A DNA stretch of 64,000 bases from Planctomycetia bacterium (GCA_030539295.1 JAUNSJ010000011.1:42070-106069), one strand, 5' to 3'; counted from the stretch's first letter, positions 33,814 to 43,579 are shown. Numbers and translations: made by a program. Notes: generated from the sequence alone by a model not told the origin.

Positions 33814-35796
33814 ATGACGAACCATTTGATGGCGTTATGGGCCTTTTTGCTGGGTGCTACGCTAACCGTTTCGGCGAGCGAGCCATTTTCGACTAGCGAA
33901 TGGAACGCGCCGACGGTGGAAAATCGCCCGTTGCAAATCGTTCATGGCCAATCGCTTAGCGAGGAAAAATGCGTCTATTTCCGCGACCAGTGCGGTCTGG
34001 GGGGCGTCGTGGTAAGTGTACCGAGTCAAAACGGCTACGTTCAAAACGAGGAGAACTGGAAAGCGACCGTGGCGAATATCATCGCGGCACGAGCCGCCGG
34101 CCTGCGCGTTTGGTTTTATGACGAATTGGCGTGGCCGAGTCTTGCGGCCGGTGGCGCGGTACTAGCCCGCGACCCAACGCTTGAAAGTCTCGAATTAGCG
34201 TGGGATAAGGACGCGGCCGAACCGTTTACCGTTCGCAAAAGTTACGAATATACCTTCGCCTCGATGGACACGCTTCGTCAGGCGCTGCGTCATCCGAATC
34301 CGCTCGACCCGAAGGCGACCGAAACGTTTCTCGATACCACGCACCGCAAACTGCGCGACGAACTGGGGGCGGATTTATATCATCAAGTCGAGGCGTTCTT
34401 TACCGACGAACCGACGCTTTTGGGCTTTTCGCTTTTAAGAATTATAACCCCCGAAGAGCGTGAAAATCATCGCATTGCCGACCCGCTCGACTGGTCGAAA
34501 CCGATTCTTCCCACCGTCGTCTGGCGTGAGGGACTTGATACGGACTACGAGAAAAAATATGGGATAGCGCTCGATAAAAATGCTCTTTTTGGCGGCGAAA
34601 CCGACGAGGCAAAACAAACGCGTCGCAATTTTTGGTCAATGATCGGAAAACTCAACGCCGACTCCTATTTCGGGACGATTCGTCGTTATTGCGAATCGGA
34701 CCCCCAAGGACCGCTCGCTTCGGGGCACACGCTTTGCGAGGAATCGCTCACGCTGGCCGTTCCGATTGACGGCAATAAACTCGAAGTGTTAAAGGAATTT
34801 CAGATTCCCGGTCAAGACCTGCTCAACTCGGAGCCGAGCGTGCAAATCCAATGGCATTGGATGACCAACGCGCTTCCGGTTTCGGCGGCGTATTTTACTG
34901 GGCAGCGCCGCGTCATGACAGAAATCAGTGAACATATGCAAAGAAATTCCGCGAATCCGCGCTATGTTTCGCTTGACGAAATGCGAGCGGCCGCCGGCGT
35001 CATGGCCTCGTGGGGCGTGACCGAGTTTACGCTCTATTACCCCATCAACGTCGAAGAAAAATCCTCATGTCGCAGCGAAAAAACGCACAAAGCCTACGGT
35101 GATTTCGTCGGACGCCTGAACGCCGTGCTGCGCGAGGCCGAACCGGTTCGGCCGCTGCTGATTTATTACCCGATTGAAATCTGCCAGGAAGAATATGTTC
35201 CGGTGACGGGAACACTCGACACGGGAAAACTAAGCGAAAAAATGCGAGAAACCGCCGAAGCGTTTCGTCAGGCTGGCGCGGCACTGTCGAAAACGCAGAT
35301 TTCGTTTCTGGTCGTTGACGCACAGACGCTCGGCGAATTGGCCGACAACGAAGCGGGTGCTAAGAATCCCAATTCACGCACGGTGCGAAAACTCTCCGAT
35401 TTTTCGGGGCTGATTCTCTCGAAAAACGCTCAGCTCGACGGCAATATAGCCAAGCGGCTCGGAACATTTCCGATTGAGCGTATCGAAGGGGAAAATGTCA
35501 CCGAAGCAATCAAAAAGCTCACCGGGCCGCGGCTGACTCTTGAACCAGAGTCCACGTCGATTGCGTCAGGCTGCTTCCAGCGTGACGGCCGATTCATCTT
35601 CTCGCTCGTCAACACGTTGAATGAGCCGTGGTCGGGAACAGTTTCGTTGGTCAACGCCGAATCACTCGCCAACGTGAAAACGTGGACCCGTTTAAATCCG
35701 GCGACGGGGGAAATAACGCCGATGAAAATTGTGGATACCGGCGCGTCGATCACGCTTGCCCCGTACGAGACCATTCTTTTGATGATGGAGAATTAG
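33814..35796 (+). CDS. Exported GH106-like glycoside hydrolase
   Basis: 660 residues from ATG 33814, which has AAAGGAGAAAAAA in front; a signal peptide is present (MALWAFLLGATLTVSASEP). The barrel region shows ARAAGLRVWFYDELAWPSLAAGG, DEPTLLGF, SGHTLCEESLT and EFQIPGQDLLNSEPSVQIQWHW, a pattern familiar from alpha-L-rhamnosidase-related GH106 proteins. The C-terminal part is a beta-sandwich. The exact glycan cannot be deduced. Planctomycetes degrade complex sulfated and rhamnose-containing polysaccharides, which fits. It has its own strong promoter with a long leader. Confidence 0.65.
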   Translation: MTNHLMALWAFLLGATLTVSASEPFSTSEWNAPTVENRPLQIVHGQSLSEEKCVYFRDQCGLGGVVVSVPSQNGYVQNEENWKATVANIIAARAAGLRVWFYDELAWPSLAAGGAVLARDPTLESLELAWDKDAAEPFTVRKSYEYTFASMDTLRQALRHPNPLDPKATETFLDTTHRKLRDELGADLYHQVEAFFTDEPTLLGFSLLRIITPEERENHRIADPLDWSKPILPTVVWREGLDTDYEKKYGIALDKNALFGGETDEAKQTRRNFWSMIGKLNADSYFGTIRRYCESDPQGPLASGHTLCEESLTLAVPIDGNKLEVLKEFQIPGQDLLNSEPSVQIQWHWMTNALPVSAAYFTGQRRVMTEISEHMQRNSANPRYVSLDEMRAAAGVMASWGVTEFTLYYPINVEEKSSCRSEKTHKAYGDFVGRLNAVLREAEPVRPLLIYYPIEICQEEYVPVTGTLDTGKLSEKMRETAEAFRQAGAALSKTQISFLVVDAQTLGELADNEAGAKNPNSRTVRKLSDFSGLILSKNAQLDGNIAKRLGTFPIERIEGENVTEAIKKLTGPRLTLEPESTSIASGCFQRDGRFIFSLVNTLNEPWSGTVSLVNAESLANVKTWTRLNPATGEITPMKIVDTGASITLAPYETILLMMEN

Positions 35797-35845
35797 CAAA
35801 ACGGGGACACCGTCGGACTCGCTGGCCTTGCAGGGCGATACGGGT

Positions 35846-35870
35846 GCGCCTGCTCGCAGGGCCCGACCCA
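35846..35870. repeat. Dispersed hairpin family, copy 4 (variant, inverted)
   Basis: Around GCGCCTGCTCGCAGGGCCCGAC, an imperfect hairpin with the conserved TGCTCGCA loop, 50 bases after the GH106-like stop. Followed by ACCAATAACGAAAACAAG, similar to the tail of copies 2 and 3. Confidence 0.6.
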
Positions 35871-36018
35871 ACCAATAACGAAAACAAGAACCACCCGCCG
35901 CTTAATGGTTGTGATGGGGGACTGGCAAACAGTCTTCTTACGGTGTATAATGGAGGTCATGCTCGTGCGTGAGCGAGACGAGAACAGTAATTCCAACCGA
36001 GAAACAGGAAGCACGACG

Positions 36019-37326
36019 ATGAAAAAGAAACAGAGTAGAAGAATGGACCGGCGTTCGTTTTTGTCCGGTACGTTTTCCAGTATAGCCGCGGCTGCGGTGC
36101 CGCTGTATCTGCCGGGTTCAATTTTGGGTAAAGATGGCGCCGTGTCGCCTTCGAATCAAATTAATTTGGCTGGTATTGGCATAAACCATCGTGGGAGCTA
36201 CGTTCTGGGGTATTTTCTGGAGCAGGCGGACGTTCGCTTTCGTGCAATTTGTGATGTGCGTCGTGACCGTCGGGAAGCGGTCAAGCAGAGGGCCGATGAA
36301 CTTTATGGCACGACCGAAACGGCTATGTATCGCGACTTTCGTGAACTGCTGGAGCGAACGGATATCGACGCTGTCCTGATAGCCACAGGCGACCATTGGC
36401 ACGCGACGGCGTCGATCTATGCGTCGAACGCGGGCAAGGACGTCTATAGCGAGAAGCCGTGTGCCTTGACGATTGACCAATGTCGCATTCTGGCCGAGAC
36501 AATGAATCGGAACAAGACGGTGTTCCAAGGGGGCACGCAGCGTCGGAACGTTGAGAACTGCCGATTGGCGTGTGAATTGGCCCGCAGCGGTAAGCTTGGC
36601 AAGATACATACCGTGCACGCGTCGATCTATTATTTGTATTATCGCACGGACTGGTACGAAGCGGAACCGGTACCGGACCGGGAAGAAATCGATTGGGATC
36701 TCTGGCTCGGCCCGTCTCCCTGGCGGCCGTATAATAAGCGATATGTGATGGGCGACTGGCGAGGGCACTATGACTTTGACTCCGGTGCCCGGCATCTGGA
36801 CTGGGGAGCGCACACCGTGGATTTGTGCCAGTTTGCGCTGGGTAAAGACGGAACGACTCCGGTTCAATTCTGGTCGGAAGGGAATCGAATGTACGCGACT
36901 TACGCCGACGGCGTGCAGCTGGTCATGCGACCGGACGGCTGGCTGGGATTGGGTACGTGTCCCGTTCGGTTCGAAGGGGAAGACGGCTGGGTGGAAGTAG
37001 GCGACAGTGGACGCATGGTGGTTTCGCCTGATGCACTGCGTCCGGCAATGACAAAGATTTTGCGTAAAGATGCGGGCAACAATCTCTCGTTTGGCGAGTG
37101 CCCGCGAGGCCACGTTCGCAATTTTCTCGATTGTATCAAGACGCGGCAGTTACCAGCGTGCAATCAGAACGTCATACGTTCTTCGCATATTGCCTGTCAC
37201 GCGTCGGCCTTGTCGTGGATCCTGCAGCGACCGCTCACCTTCGACCCGGCGCGCGAGGAATTCGTTGGCGACGACCAGGCGAATCGCATGCGTGCGCGGG
37301 CCATGCGGGCACCGTGGCACATCTAA
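36019..37326 (+). CDS. Tat-exported Gfo/Idh/MocA oxidoreductase
   Basis: 435 residues. N-terminal twin-arginine signal (DRRSFLSGTFSSIAAAAVPLYLPG), so exported folded with its nicotinamide cofactor. Rossmann start INLAGIGINHRGSYV, catalytic EKP-type YSEKPCALT after NAGKDV, GGTQRRNVEN, and HLDWGAHTVDLCQFALG in the substrate domain. Typical of the planctomycete-expanded family of unknown sugars. ATG at 36019 is set by the Tat signal. A HEAT-DUF1080 gene follows after 45 bases. A second Tat-exported member lies at 53411. Confidence 0.9.
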   Translation: MKKKQSRRMDRRSFLSGTFSSIAAAAVPLYLPGSILGKDGAVSPSNQINLAGIGINHRGSYVLGYFLEQADVRFRAICDVRRDRREAVKQRADELYGTTETAMYRDFRELLERTDIDAVLIATGDHWHATASIYASNAGKDVYSEKPCALTIDQCRILAETMNRNKTVFQGGTQRRNVENCRLACELARSGKLGKIHTVHASIYYLYYRTDWYEAEPVPDREEIDWDLWLGPSPWRPYNKRYVMGDWRGHYDFDSGARHLDWGAHTVDLCQFALGKDGTTPVQFWSEGNRMYATYADGVQLVMRPDGWLGLGTCPVRFEGEDGWVEVGDSGRMVVSPDALRPAMTKILRKDAGNNLSFGECPRGHVRNFLDCIKTRQLPACNQNVIRSSHIACHASALSWILQRPLTFDPAREEFVGDDQANRMRARAMRAPWHI

Positions 37327-37371
37327 CCTTCCAAGCACAGGCAACCAAGAGAGAAAAGTCAGGGGTAAACC

Positions 37372-39090
37372 ATGAACACAACCATAAAGCGAATTTTTCT
37401 TTTTCTGTTTTTCACCGCCTGGGTCGCAACCGCGATGGTCGCCGAGGCGCAGGAGGCGTGTCCGGCAGTGGATTCGGCCTTGGCCTTACTGCAATCGGAA
37501 GCGGACTTTGCGACGATGAGCCAGGAGGAACTGCACGCAAGGGCCTTGGCGATAGTAGCGCTGGGCGAACAAGGCGCGGCAGACGCGGCGACGGTTATCG
37601 CGCCCTATTTGGCCGACGAACGATTCAATACGAGTGCGTGCAGCGCGCTAATCAATCTGCCGAACGAGTCCGGGCGCGACGTTCTGCGAGCCTCGCTCGA
37701 CGCACTTTCCGGAACCTGTCTGGCCGGCGCTATTCAGGCACTGGGCCAGAGTCAAGACGAAGGGAGTCGCGAAAAATTTTCCGCTCTTACCGCTTCCGAC
37801 GATGCGATGATAGCCGAGGAAGCGAAGTTTGCCCTGGCGAAATTGGCAGAGCAGCCGTCGCCTACGTCACCGCTTACCCCTGTTGCGGAATCGGAAATGC
37901 CCGTCGCGAGCACGGTCGATATTAATGCCTTGCTTAAGACGAGTTTGACGGAATCCGCGGAGCTTGAGCAATTATCGCAATGGTCACAAACGGTGGCTCC
38001 GAGTGCGGCCACGATCGGCTTGTTGCTGGACAATCGAGCGGACCGGGGCGAAACGGTTCCGCCTGCCCTGGACGAGGCCATTCATTTACTTTGTCTGCGC
38101 ACTTTTGAGCCGAAAGAGGTGGTCGACCAGTTCGCGGCTCGCTGGCCGGCGGCGACCTCTGTTCAGAAATGTGAATATTTAACCTGCCTTTCGTTTGTGG
38201 GCGACGCGGGACTGGCACTCGTGGAACAGGCCGCGTTTGAAAAGGACGACGCCGTTGTGGATACGGCGACACGTCTGCTCGGCGAATGGCTCGGTCTGAA
38301 CGCGGCTCCGGTCCTGCTCAAGATCGCGAAAGAGCATGCGAATAATAAGTATCGTGTGCGCTGTGCACGGGGCTATCTGCGTCTGGTGCGTCAGATGGGT
38401 GCCGCGCCAGACGAAAAGCGGGTCCTGGCCGACGCCATAGCGCCGGTTCTGGTTCGCGATGAGGAGAAGCAGTTGCTGGCGGACCTGTACGAACAAATAG
38501 AAAATACGCGAACGGATAAGCTCCTTTTTGACGGGGTGAGTTTTAATGGCTGGGAAGGAGATACAGAGAAGACGTTTCGGATAGAAGACGGCGCGATTGT
38601 GGCCGGCTCGGCAACGGAAGCGAATCCGCGTAATGAGTTTCTGTGCACAACAGAGCGATTCCGCGATTTTACCCTGACTCTGGAGTGTAAAGTCGTGGGC
38701 CAAGGCGGTAACGCCGGGATCCAGTTCCGCTCGGAGCGAATTCCGGACCACTTCGAAATGATTGGCTATCAGGCGGACATGACGTCCGATGGCGTCTATT
38801 GGGGCCGACTCTATGACGAGCAGCGTCGACAGAAATTCCTGGTCGAAACGGACCCGGCTGTGGTAGAAAAAGTATGGAAGCCGAACGACTGGAACCGGTA
38901 TAAAATTGTTTGCTGGGGCCCGCGTATCAAGTTGTACGTGAACGACGTCTTAACGGCAGACTATACAGAGGAAGACGCGAGCATTCCGCGTGACGGCGTA
39001 ATCGGACTCCAGATTCATGGGGGGCCGGCAAGCCAGTCGTTCTACCGCAATATTCGCATGGAGCGCTATGTGCAAAAGACGGGCGAGTGA
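37372..39090 (+). CDS. Exported HEAT-repeat protein with C-terminal DUF1080 domain
   Basis: 572 residues. Signal peptide (IFLFLFFTAWVATAMVAEAQE). Residues ~60-370 are HEAT/PBS-type alpha-helical repeats (ALGQSQDEGSREKFSALTASDD, LARGYLRLV-type helices). Residues ~380-570 are a DUF1080 (3-keto-disaccharide hydrolase, LamG-like) domain: LLFDGVSFNGWEG, RFRDFTLTLECKVVGQGGNA, GIQFRSER, IKLYVNDVLTADY, IGLQIHGGPAS. DUF1080 proteins act on 3-keto sugars or bind carbohydrates and often accompany Gfo/Idh enzymes, as here. A strong terminator follows. Confidence 0.9.
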   Translation: MNTTIKRIFLFLFFTAWVATAMVAEAQEACPAVDSALALLQSEADFATMSQEELHARALAIVALGEQGAADAATVIAPYLADERFNTSACSALINLPNESGRDVLRASLDALSGTCLAGAIQALGQSQDEGSREKFSALTASDDAMIAEEAKFALAKLAEQPSPTSPLTPVAESEMPVASTVDINALLKTSLTESAELEQLSQWSQTVAPSAATIGLLLDNRADRGETVPPALDEAIHLLCLRTFEPKEVVDQFAARWPAATSVQKCEYLTCLSFVGDAGLALVEQAAFEKDDAVVDTATRLLGEWLGLNAAPVLLKIAKEHANNKYRVRCARGYLRLVRQMGAAPDEKRVLADAIAPVLVRDEEKQLLADLYEQIENTRTDKLLFDGVSFNGWEGDTEKTFRIEDGAIVAGSATEANPRNEFLCTTERFRDFTLTLECKVVGQGGNAGIQFRSERIPDHFEMIGYQADMTSDGVYWGRLYDEQRRQKFLVETDPAVVEKVWKPNDWNRYKIVCWGPRIKLYVNDVLTADYTEEDASIPRDGVIGLQIHGGPASQSFYRNIRMERYVQKTGE

Positions 39091-39118
39091 CCCGGGACCG
39101 TACAAGAGGGGCAAGAAG

Positions 39119-39154
39119 CGTGTGATTCCGTTTCAGGCGGGTCACACGTTTTTT
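39119..39154 (+). terminator. Rho-independent terminator
   Basis: CGTGTGA (39119-39125) / TCACACG (39142-39148), followed by TTTTTT at 39149-39154, 28 bases after the HEAT-DUF1080 gene. Confidence 0.85.
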
Positions 39155-39170
39155 ATTCTATTTTTGCATC

Positions 39171-40007
39171 TTATTCTTTGTCGGGTTCCTTATCGGGGGG
39201 GCCACAACTTGTAATATCATCAAGGAGGAACATTTTTCTACTGCGATCAGGCAATTCGACCAGGAGGCTTTTGGCGAGCAGTTCCTGGGAGACGACGCGA
39301 CCGGGTCCGTCGGGTGTCTGAACGAGTTTTCCGACCGGGGGCATAATGGCGGACAGTTCGTTATAGACGTCATATTCGTAGCGTAGGCAGCATTTAAGCC
39401 GTCCGCAGCGGCCGGAGATTTTCGTTGGGTCGAGCGTCGCCTTCTGGAGTTTGGCCATTCTCATCGAGACCGGAGGCATAGCGGTCAAGTAGGAATTGCA
39501 GCAGACCTCACGACCACAGTCGCCAATATCGGCCACGAGTTTGGTTTCGTCGCGAACGCCAATCTGCTTCATTTCAATGCGTGTTTGAAATTCAGAGGCG
39601 AGAACCCGAACGAGTTCGCGGAAGTCAATTCGCCCTTCGGCAACATAATAGACAATAACGCGTTCGCCGCCAAAGATGCGCTCGACGCGGACAAGGTCCA
39701 TACTAATTCCCATGCGGCGAATAACGGCTGCGGCGCGAGAGAAATCGTCTTTAGATGACGCATTAATGCGTCGTGCCTCAAGTTCATCGTCCTGAGACAT
39801 AACGCGGGTAATGCGCCCTTCCTCCATGTTTTTTGGCAGATTCTCAAGGGCACTTTCCGTCGCCTCGCACAGGACGGTACCCGTCTCCTGACCGCGACTG
39901 GTTCTGATAATGACCTTCGTACCGTGAAAGAGCGGATAAGCTTCGTTCTCCAGGGTAAAGAGGCCCAACAGCCGCATGGCGCCGTAACGCGTTATATACT
40001 TTGTCAT
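39171..40007 (-). CDS. PSP1-domain protein (RicT/YaaT type)
   Basis: 278 residues with the PSP1 C-terminal core: VERIFGGERVIVYYVAEGRIDFRELVR, GVRDETKLV, and GRCGRLKCCLRYEYDVY, which carries the Cys residues implicated in Fe-S cluster binding in the RicT/YaaT/YmcA complex of Bacillus, where the complex affects RNA processing and sporulation/competence. Whether it does so here is unknown. A Pro-rich tail (CGPPDKEPDKE) follows. Downstream of the DUF3299 gene by 17 bases, likely co-transcribed. Confidence 0.85.
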   Translation of the reverse strand: MTKYITRYGAMRLLGLFTLENEAYPLFHGTKVIIRTSRGQETGTVLCEATESALENLPKNMEEGRITRVMSQDDELEARRINASSKDDFSRAAAVIRRMGISMDLVRVERIFGGERVIVYYVAEGRIDFRELVRVLASEFQTRIEMKQIGVRDETKLVADIGDCGREVCCNSYLTAMPPVSMRMAKLQKATLDPTKISGRCGRLKCCLRYEYDVYNELSAIMPPVGKLVQTPDGPGRVVSQELLAKSLLVELPDRSRKMFLLDDITSCGPPDKEPDKE

Positions 40008-40024
40008 AAAAAACGACCTTTATT

Positions 40025-40711
40025 TTACCGGAATATATTGGCGTCGATGGAGTAGGGAATCTCGCCGGCACTATAGTCCGGATTGACATGGAGCACGCCG
40101 CCAACGGCCACCTGCTTGTTGGCGCGATAGCTTACGGTCATCCCTTTTTCAAGTTCCACCGCTATCATATCGGCCGGGTTCGTACCAGGTGAGCAGAATT
40201 TGCAATGGCCCAAGGTTCGAACGAGCGTGAAATCCTCAATGCCTGACTGACGACTGGTGGGATACATAAACCCTTTAATATAGACTTTGCGCTCGTTTAA
40301 AGCGGCAATCTCATCTCGCACTTTCCCCGTCTTGGCATCGACACTCATTGAGTCGAACTCGACGACCAGATAGCCACTCGGCGCCGAATGATAATAGACC
40401 CAGGTCTGCCAGCCCGTTGCCGAAAGGCCAATAACAGCGGAGACGGCAATGGCTATGGTCGTAAGGGTAAAGCCGCCAATTTCCTCCGGCGCGGCGAGAA
40501 TTTTACGCAGTGCGAGCAGTCCGAGGACAACGCCTACCACGGCGAGCAGAAGAAAGGTCATCCAGAAGAACGCCAGGGCGGAGAGTAGCCCGGCAACCAG
40601 GGAACACACGGCAAGCGTACCAATCTGTTTATAATCGGTGGTCTCTTCCGGGCGCACTTCGTCGTAATCGTGATAGATACCTTTTAAGGCGTCATCAAAT
40701 TCAGTTTTCAT
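40025..40711 (-). CDS. Membrane protein with DUF4190-like helices and a DUF3299 domain
   Basis: 228 residues. Two or three hydrophobic helices near the N-terminus (IGTLAVCSLVAGLLSALAFFWMTFLLLAVVGVVLGLLALRKI, and a second membrane segment). The C-terminal ~100 residues match DUF3299: VYIKGFMYPTSRQSG, DFTLVRTLGHCKFCSPGTNPADMIAVEL. The C/F/C pair (HCKFC) with neighbouring Gly-rich loop is characteristic. DUF3299 proteins are often found with ABC permease/ATPase pairs like the next two genes and may chaperone or couple metal or lipid export. Function unproven. Confidence 0.75.
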   Translation of the reverse strand: MKTEFDDALKGIYHDYDEVRPEETTDYKQIGTLAVCSLVAGLLSALAFFWMTFLLLAVVGVVLGLLALRKILAAPEEIGGFTLTTIAIAVSAVIGLSATGWQTWVYYHSAPSGYLVVEFDSMSVDAKTGKVRDEIAALNERKVYIKGFMYPTSRQSGIEDFTLVRTLGHCKFCSPGTNPADMIAVELEKGMTVSYRANKQVAVGGVLHVNPDYSAGEIPYSIDANIFR

Positions 40712-40825
40712 AAATTATTGCATCCTTTCCCGATTTGCAGGGAATTTCTTTTGTCTCGGCTCTTGCTTTGTTCCGCTCCCCGTTGAAGAAACGGAACAAA
40801 GGCCCAAGGAGAACGCCTGACCGGA

Positions 40826-42418
40826 TTACGGCTGAAGCGACTGGGCAACGTCCGTACGATAGGCAATCACGGCCGGGAGGTAACCAACAATCGAGGCCAG
40901 AGCAACGAGACCCGGAATGAGGATCAGTTCGGCCAGTTGGAAGTCCCAAGGGCGAACCATAACGTTCGAGTATTCCATAATCCACGGATTTATTACGGCC
41001 ACGAGGCCATGTCCGATCAAAACGCCCAGCAGTCCGCCACCAAGCGAGAGGAGAATGGATTCGAACAAGATAATGGACATAACGGTAATACGACGAGCGC
41101 CGAGAGCACGCATAATGGCAATTTCCTGACGTCGTTCGTTCATGGAGTTATAGATACTGACCATCATGCCAATTCCGGCGACTATGATAACCTGAATGGC
41201 AAAGATGATTAAAATCTTCTGGATATTGCCGATAACATCCTGAAAGAAGGCAGAGATTTCCCGAACAGGGGCGACGGCCTGGGCTTCGAGCAGTTCGCCT
41301 TCTATTTTGGCCGGTAAAGCCGTCACTGCGGAATTGTAGACTTTCTTCTTCTTGGTCGTGACGAGGTCGCCTTCAGAGATGGCAACACCCGGCTGGGTCT
41401 CGGCCAAGGCGTCGATTTGGTCCATTGTACCGCTGACGTCGACGCTCTGCTCACGGGTAATGAGCAGAATGGCGGTCAGTCGGCGATTGCCGTCGTGGTC
41501 GTGGCCGCAGGACTCGTCGTGGACATGGCCCTGCTCCCCGTGCTCCGGATTGCCGGACTCGGGCGTGGACTCGGCGGCGTGGTCGTGGTCTGCGTCCTGC
41601 TCCTGGTGCGGAGCGGAACCTTCTTGCTGTTCTGCCGCGTCGTGTGCGTGGTCTTCGTGCGCGTCGTGTGCGTGGTCTTCGTGACCTTGCTCCTGCTCGT
41701 TCTGTTCTTTCATTTGGGCCAGTTTTTGAGCCGCTTCCTGCTCGACCAGGTCGTAATTGATCTGGAACGTGCCGTCCGGATTCTCATGCTGCTTGTAAAA
41801 GCCTTCCAGATTAACAAAGACGGCGCGGTCGTTTGGGCTGCCGGTGTGGTCGAGAATACCGACGATCGTGAAAGGGTCGTGCAGGTCGACGTCGCGACCG
41901 GTGTGGCCGAACCGAATCGTATCGCCTACGCGAAGCCCGCTCTTCTTCGCAACCGTATAGCCGACGACAACGCTGTACAGGTCGGCATTCTTAAAGAATT
42001 CCCCTTTGTGCAGGGTGTAGTGCTGACCATCGGACTTGAGCAGACGACGAAAATAGTCGGTATTGGTGGCCACGACGGGAAAACCGTTGTAGCTGTCACC
42101 GCGTGCAATCGGAATCGCGGCTTCCACCTCGGCCGAGTATCGACTCGTTTTCATAAGTTCGTAGTATCGATACGGAATGGGAGCGAGTGGGTCCTGATTA
42201 TAAAAAACCGTACTTAAAACCAACTGAAGCTTACTCCCCTTGGCACCCACGATTAAATCGTAACCTTGCGCCCCTTGCTGAAACGTTTTACTCACAACTC
42301 CGTTGATCACGAGGACCGTCACGACCAGCGCGACGCCAAGCGACATGGACAGCGCCGTCAGGGACGAGGCCAGCGACCGGTGCTGAATACTTCGTAACGC
42401 AATTTTCCAAAGACTCAT
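40826..42418 (-). CDS. FtsX/MacB-type ABC permease with a His-rich extracytoplasmic loop
   Basis: 530 residues. One helix near the N-terminus (SLGVALVVTVLVINGVV) and three C-terminal FtsX-type helices (QVIIVAGIGMMVSIYNSM, the conserved ERRQEIAIMRALGARR cytoplasmic motif, and ILFESILLSLGGGLLGVLIGHG). The MacB-PCD-like outside domain is interrupted at residues ~246-308 by a strongly His/Asp/Glu-rich segment (HEDHAHDAHEDHAHD and related), with 14 His and one Cys. This suggests a metal-binding loop, probably zinc. Upstream gene is the ATPase; downstream is the DUF3299 protein. Confidence 0.85.
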   Translation of the reverse strand: MSLWKIALRSIQHRSLASSLTALSMSLGVALVVTVLVINGVVSKTFQQGAQGYDLIVGAKGSKLQLVLSTVFYNQDPLAPIPYRYYELMKTSRYSAEVEAAIPIARGDSYNGFPVVATNTDYFRRLLKSDGQHYTLHKGEFFKNADLYSVVVGYTVAKKSGLRVGDTIRFGHTGRDVDLHDPFTIVGILDHTGSPNDRAVFVNLEGFYKQHENPDGTFQINYDLVEQEAAQKLAQMKEQNEQEQGHEDHAHDAHEDHAHDAAEQQEGSAPHQEQDADHDHAAESTPESGNPEHGEQGHVHDESCGHDHDGNRRLTAILLITREQSVDVSGTMDQIDALAETQPGVAISEGDLVTTKKKKVYNSAVTALPAKIEGELLEAQAVAPVREISAFFQDVIGNIQKILIIFAIQVIIVAGIGMMVSIYNSMNERRQEIAIMRALGARRITVMSIILFESILLSLGGGLLGVLIGHGLVAVINPWIMEYSNVMVRPWDFQLAELILIPGLVALASIVGYLPAVIAYRTDVAQSLQP

Positions 42419-42515
42419 TGTTTTATCCGTTCATTCTTCTATAAGGTAAATTATCGGCTCGGCTTGCTGCGGTAAGTCGAAAAAGACCAACCGGCGACGC
42501 GACTCGAAAACCGGC

Positions 42516-43214
42516 TTATAACCCTTCGTTCGCGTTGGCGGCGACCTTGGCCTTGGCCACCAGGTTAATATCGGTCAGGCGGTCTACCCGATCGAATTGG
42601 GACGAAACCTGCGGCGCGTGAGTCACGATAACCAGAGCAACCCCTTCCTCACGGCAGGAATTGCGGAGCATATCGATCACAAGCTGCTGATTACCGACGT
42701 CGACGTTGGCGGTCGGCTCATCGGCCAAGACGAGTTTCGGTTTATTGGCCAATGCCCGGGCAACGGAAACTCGCTGCTGCTCACCGACGGACATCTGGCC
42801 CGGCTTGTGGTGCAGGCGGTGCCCGAGTCCGACTCGCTTAAGCAGGTCAATCGCTCGATGACGATCGGTTCCTTTGCCCGCAAAAGCCATGCCTAGCATT
42901 ACATTTTCCAGGGCGGAAAAACCCTGAAGAAGATTGAATGTTTGAAAGACGTAACCGATGCGCCGGGCACGAAACTGGTCACGTTCGGACTCATTGAGCA
43001 AAGGCGTGTCCCAGCCGTCTATCAAAACATGACCGGACGACGGACGCAGGATCCCGGCAACAATGTGCAGAAGAGTCGTTTTACCACAGCCGCTGGGGCC
43101 AATTACGACAACCTGTTCGCCTGCGTCAACCGTCCATTTGGGGACGTCCAGAATAGGAAGCTCGCCTCCATCTGGCTCTTTATACGATTTTTTGAGATTT
43201 CTTAATTCCAGCAT
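42516..43214 (-). CDS. LolD/MacB-type ABC transporter ATPase
   Basis: 232 residues from ATG 43214. Walker [16 protein letters not shown]-loop in [21 protein letters not shown] signature [16 protein letters not shown], Walker [14 protein letters not shown]-loop VTHAP. This is the ATPase of a mechanotransmission-type (MacB/LolD) transporter, paired with the FtsX permease gene that follows after 97 bases. Together with the His-rich loop it suggests export or handling of a metal or a metal-binding lipid/protein. Confidence 0.92.
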   Translation of the reverse strand: MLELRNLKKSYKEPDGGELPILDVPKWTVDAGEQVVVIGPSGCGKTTLLHIVAGILRPSSGHVLIDGWDTPLLNESERDQFRARRIGYVFQTFNLLQGFSALENVMLGMAFAGKGTDRHRAIDLLKRVGLGHRLHHKPGQMSVGEQQRVSVARALANKPKLVLADEPTANVDVGNQQLVIDMLRNSCREEGVALVIVTHAPQVSSQFDRVDRLTDINLVAKAKVAANANEGL

Positions 43215-43438
43215 GCTAATACATACCTCCAAGACCAAAAGGGGAACCCTTAAAAAAACATTACTCTATTGTAGCCGCAAATGGGGAATCTTTCAAGCGT
43301 TTTTTTCAAAAAAGCGACTCCTTTTCCCCAAGTTTTTGCTGAAAAAGGGCGATCATAGGAAAAAAGAGTGGCTAAATTGCCAAAAATACCTAAATTATCG
43401 TTTTTTCGAGTTTTTTTCCTTTTTGCGAAACTTTTAGG
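43215..43438. other. AT-rich divergent intergenic region
   Basis: No gene. Several T and A runs (TTTTTTT, AAAAAA) make the DNA likely bent, and it holds the divergent promoters of the transporter operon and the giant surface protein. Confidence 0.5.
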
Positions 43439-43467
43439 AGGACAAAGAGACCTAACTCAAGTATAAT
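43439..43467 (+). promoter_or_regulatory. Promoter of the giant cyclophilin protein gene
   Basis: AGGACA (43439-43444, four of six -35 positions), 17-base spacer, perfect TATAAT at 43462-43467, 112 bases upstream of the ATG at 43580. Confidence 0.6.
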
Positions 43468-43579
43468 AGAGTAATGTGGCCGCGGAATCCACCTGTTTTT
43501 GGTGCGGAAAACGGCTATAATTTTGAAAACATATTGTTGAAAAGAAAAATCAAAAGACCCGGTTACAGGAAAAAGTCGT

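Noticed and set aside
39194..39202. G7 run at the 3' end of the PSP1 gene as another slippage site
   Set aside because: Length 7 near the stop codon in a Pro codon context. The gene is intact and slippage would only change the last residues.
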